A DNA stretch of 7,027 nucleotides, taken from Thermoplasmata archaeon. GTDB lineage: Archaea > Thermoplasmatota > Thermoplasmata > Thermoplasmatales > Thermoplasmataceae. Shown here one piece after another: positions 6,857 through 7,027 of this stretch; position 1 is the first letter of the stretch, and the number at the start of each line of letters is the position of its first letter. The notes under the pieces were generated by a model. That model was not told the DNA's origin. It saw only the letters and a program-made list of their open reading frames with translations, and did no database searches. The DNA lies in the NCBI GenBank assembly GCA_021806345.1, contig JAJZXP010000162.1, positions 1-7,027 on the forward strand, written 5' to 3'. Made by a program: the position numbers and the translations under genes.

Positions 6857-7027
6857 CTACAACCTTCTAATCACATTACTCAAATCATGCAATAGATAGG
6901 CCTTATCCCTCATTTCATTATTGTATGTATTCTCAGCCAATGAATTACTGAGCTTTGTTTCTATTGCTTTTTCTACTGGTTTCAGGGCATTCTTTCCCAC
7001 TTTTGCTCTTATGTTTTCTTGTAGTTG
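6857..7027 (-). CDS. C-terminal fragment of an unidentified protein, possibly transposase
   Basis: A clean frame enters from the right edge and ends at TAG 6857-6859, giving 56 residues. It is charged and helix-prone, with KNALKPVEKAIETKLSNSL and a final RDKAYLLHDLSNVIRRL. Frame openness and amino-acid composition look coding. I cannot name the family from this tail. A DDE-transposase C-terminus is a guess, based on its position directly before the spot where the methyltransferase frame is broken and on the mobile-element relics nearby. No cysteine or catalytic motif is visible in this part. Confidence 0.5.
   Translation of the reverse strand, partial: QLQENIRAKVGKNALKPVEKAIETKLSNSLAENTYNNEMRDKAYLLHDLSNVIRRL

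Noticed and set aside
1..7027. CRISPR array, tRNA, rRNA or defence-system genes
   Set aside because: No regularly spaced direct repeats, no cloverleaf-type conserved boxes and no nuclease/helicase/toxin motifs seen on either strand.

Overview
The window looks like chromosomal DNA from an archaeon, most likely of the Thermoplasmata/Thermoplasmatales type. The DNA is AT-rich. Two genes have TATA-like boxes centred about 27-28 bases upstream of their ATG, which suggests leaderless transcripts. Proteins are rich in Ile, Asn and Lys, and one envelope protein has many N-glycosylation sequons. The lineage is an inference from style, not from a marker gene.

Layout, left to right. Bases 1-650 look like decayed mobile DNA: a weak, stop-riddled TnpB-like reading frame on the + strand, followed by a perfect 7-bp hairpin (627-647) of the kind found at IS200/IS605 right ends. 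Bases 648-937 hold nothing I can support. A four-TM HEXXH zinc metallopeptidase of the M48/M56 type lies at 955-1785 (+). After a 233-base gap with a strong inverted repeat (1953-1978) and a clean TATA box comes a DppB/OppB-type ABC permease (2019-3161, +). Meeting it tail to tail, 24 bases away on the other strand, is a DppC/OppC-type permease (3186-4205, -) with its own TATA box. Upstream of that, on the same strand, is a secreted, membrane-anchored, sequon-rich protein (4332-5120, -).

The right end is again mobile or broken DNA, all on the - strand: an IstB (IS21-family helper ATPase) relic with an in-frame TAG and a missing N-terminus (5342-5920); a SAM methyltransferase with a C-terminal zinc ribbon whose reading frame has no start codon before motif I (5954-6829); and the last 56 codons of an unidentified protein running off the window edge (6857-7027), possibly a transposase that cut the methyltransferase.

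Functionally, the core is a likely peptide/nickel-type ABC importer whose two membrane subunits would pair into one channel although they are transcribed convergently from separate promoters. No substrate-binding protein of the usual size and no ATPase subunit lie in the window. The sequon-rich surface protein could be an accessory, but this is position-based inference only. I see no CRISPR array, tRNA, rRNA or recognisable defence system, and no convincing new multi-gene system.
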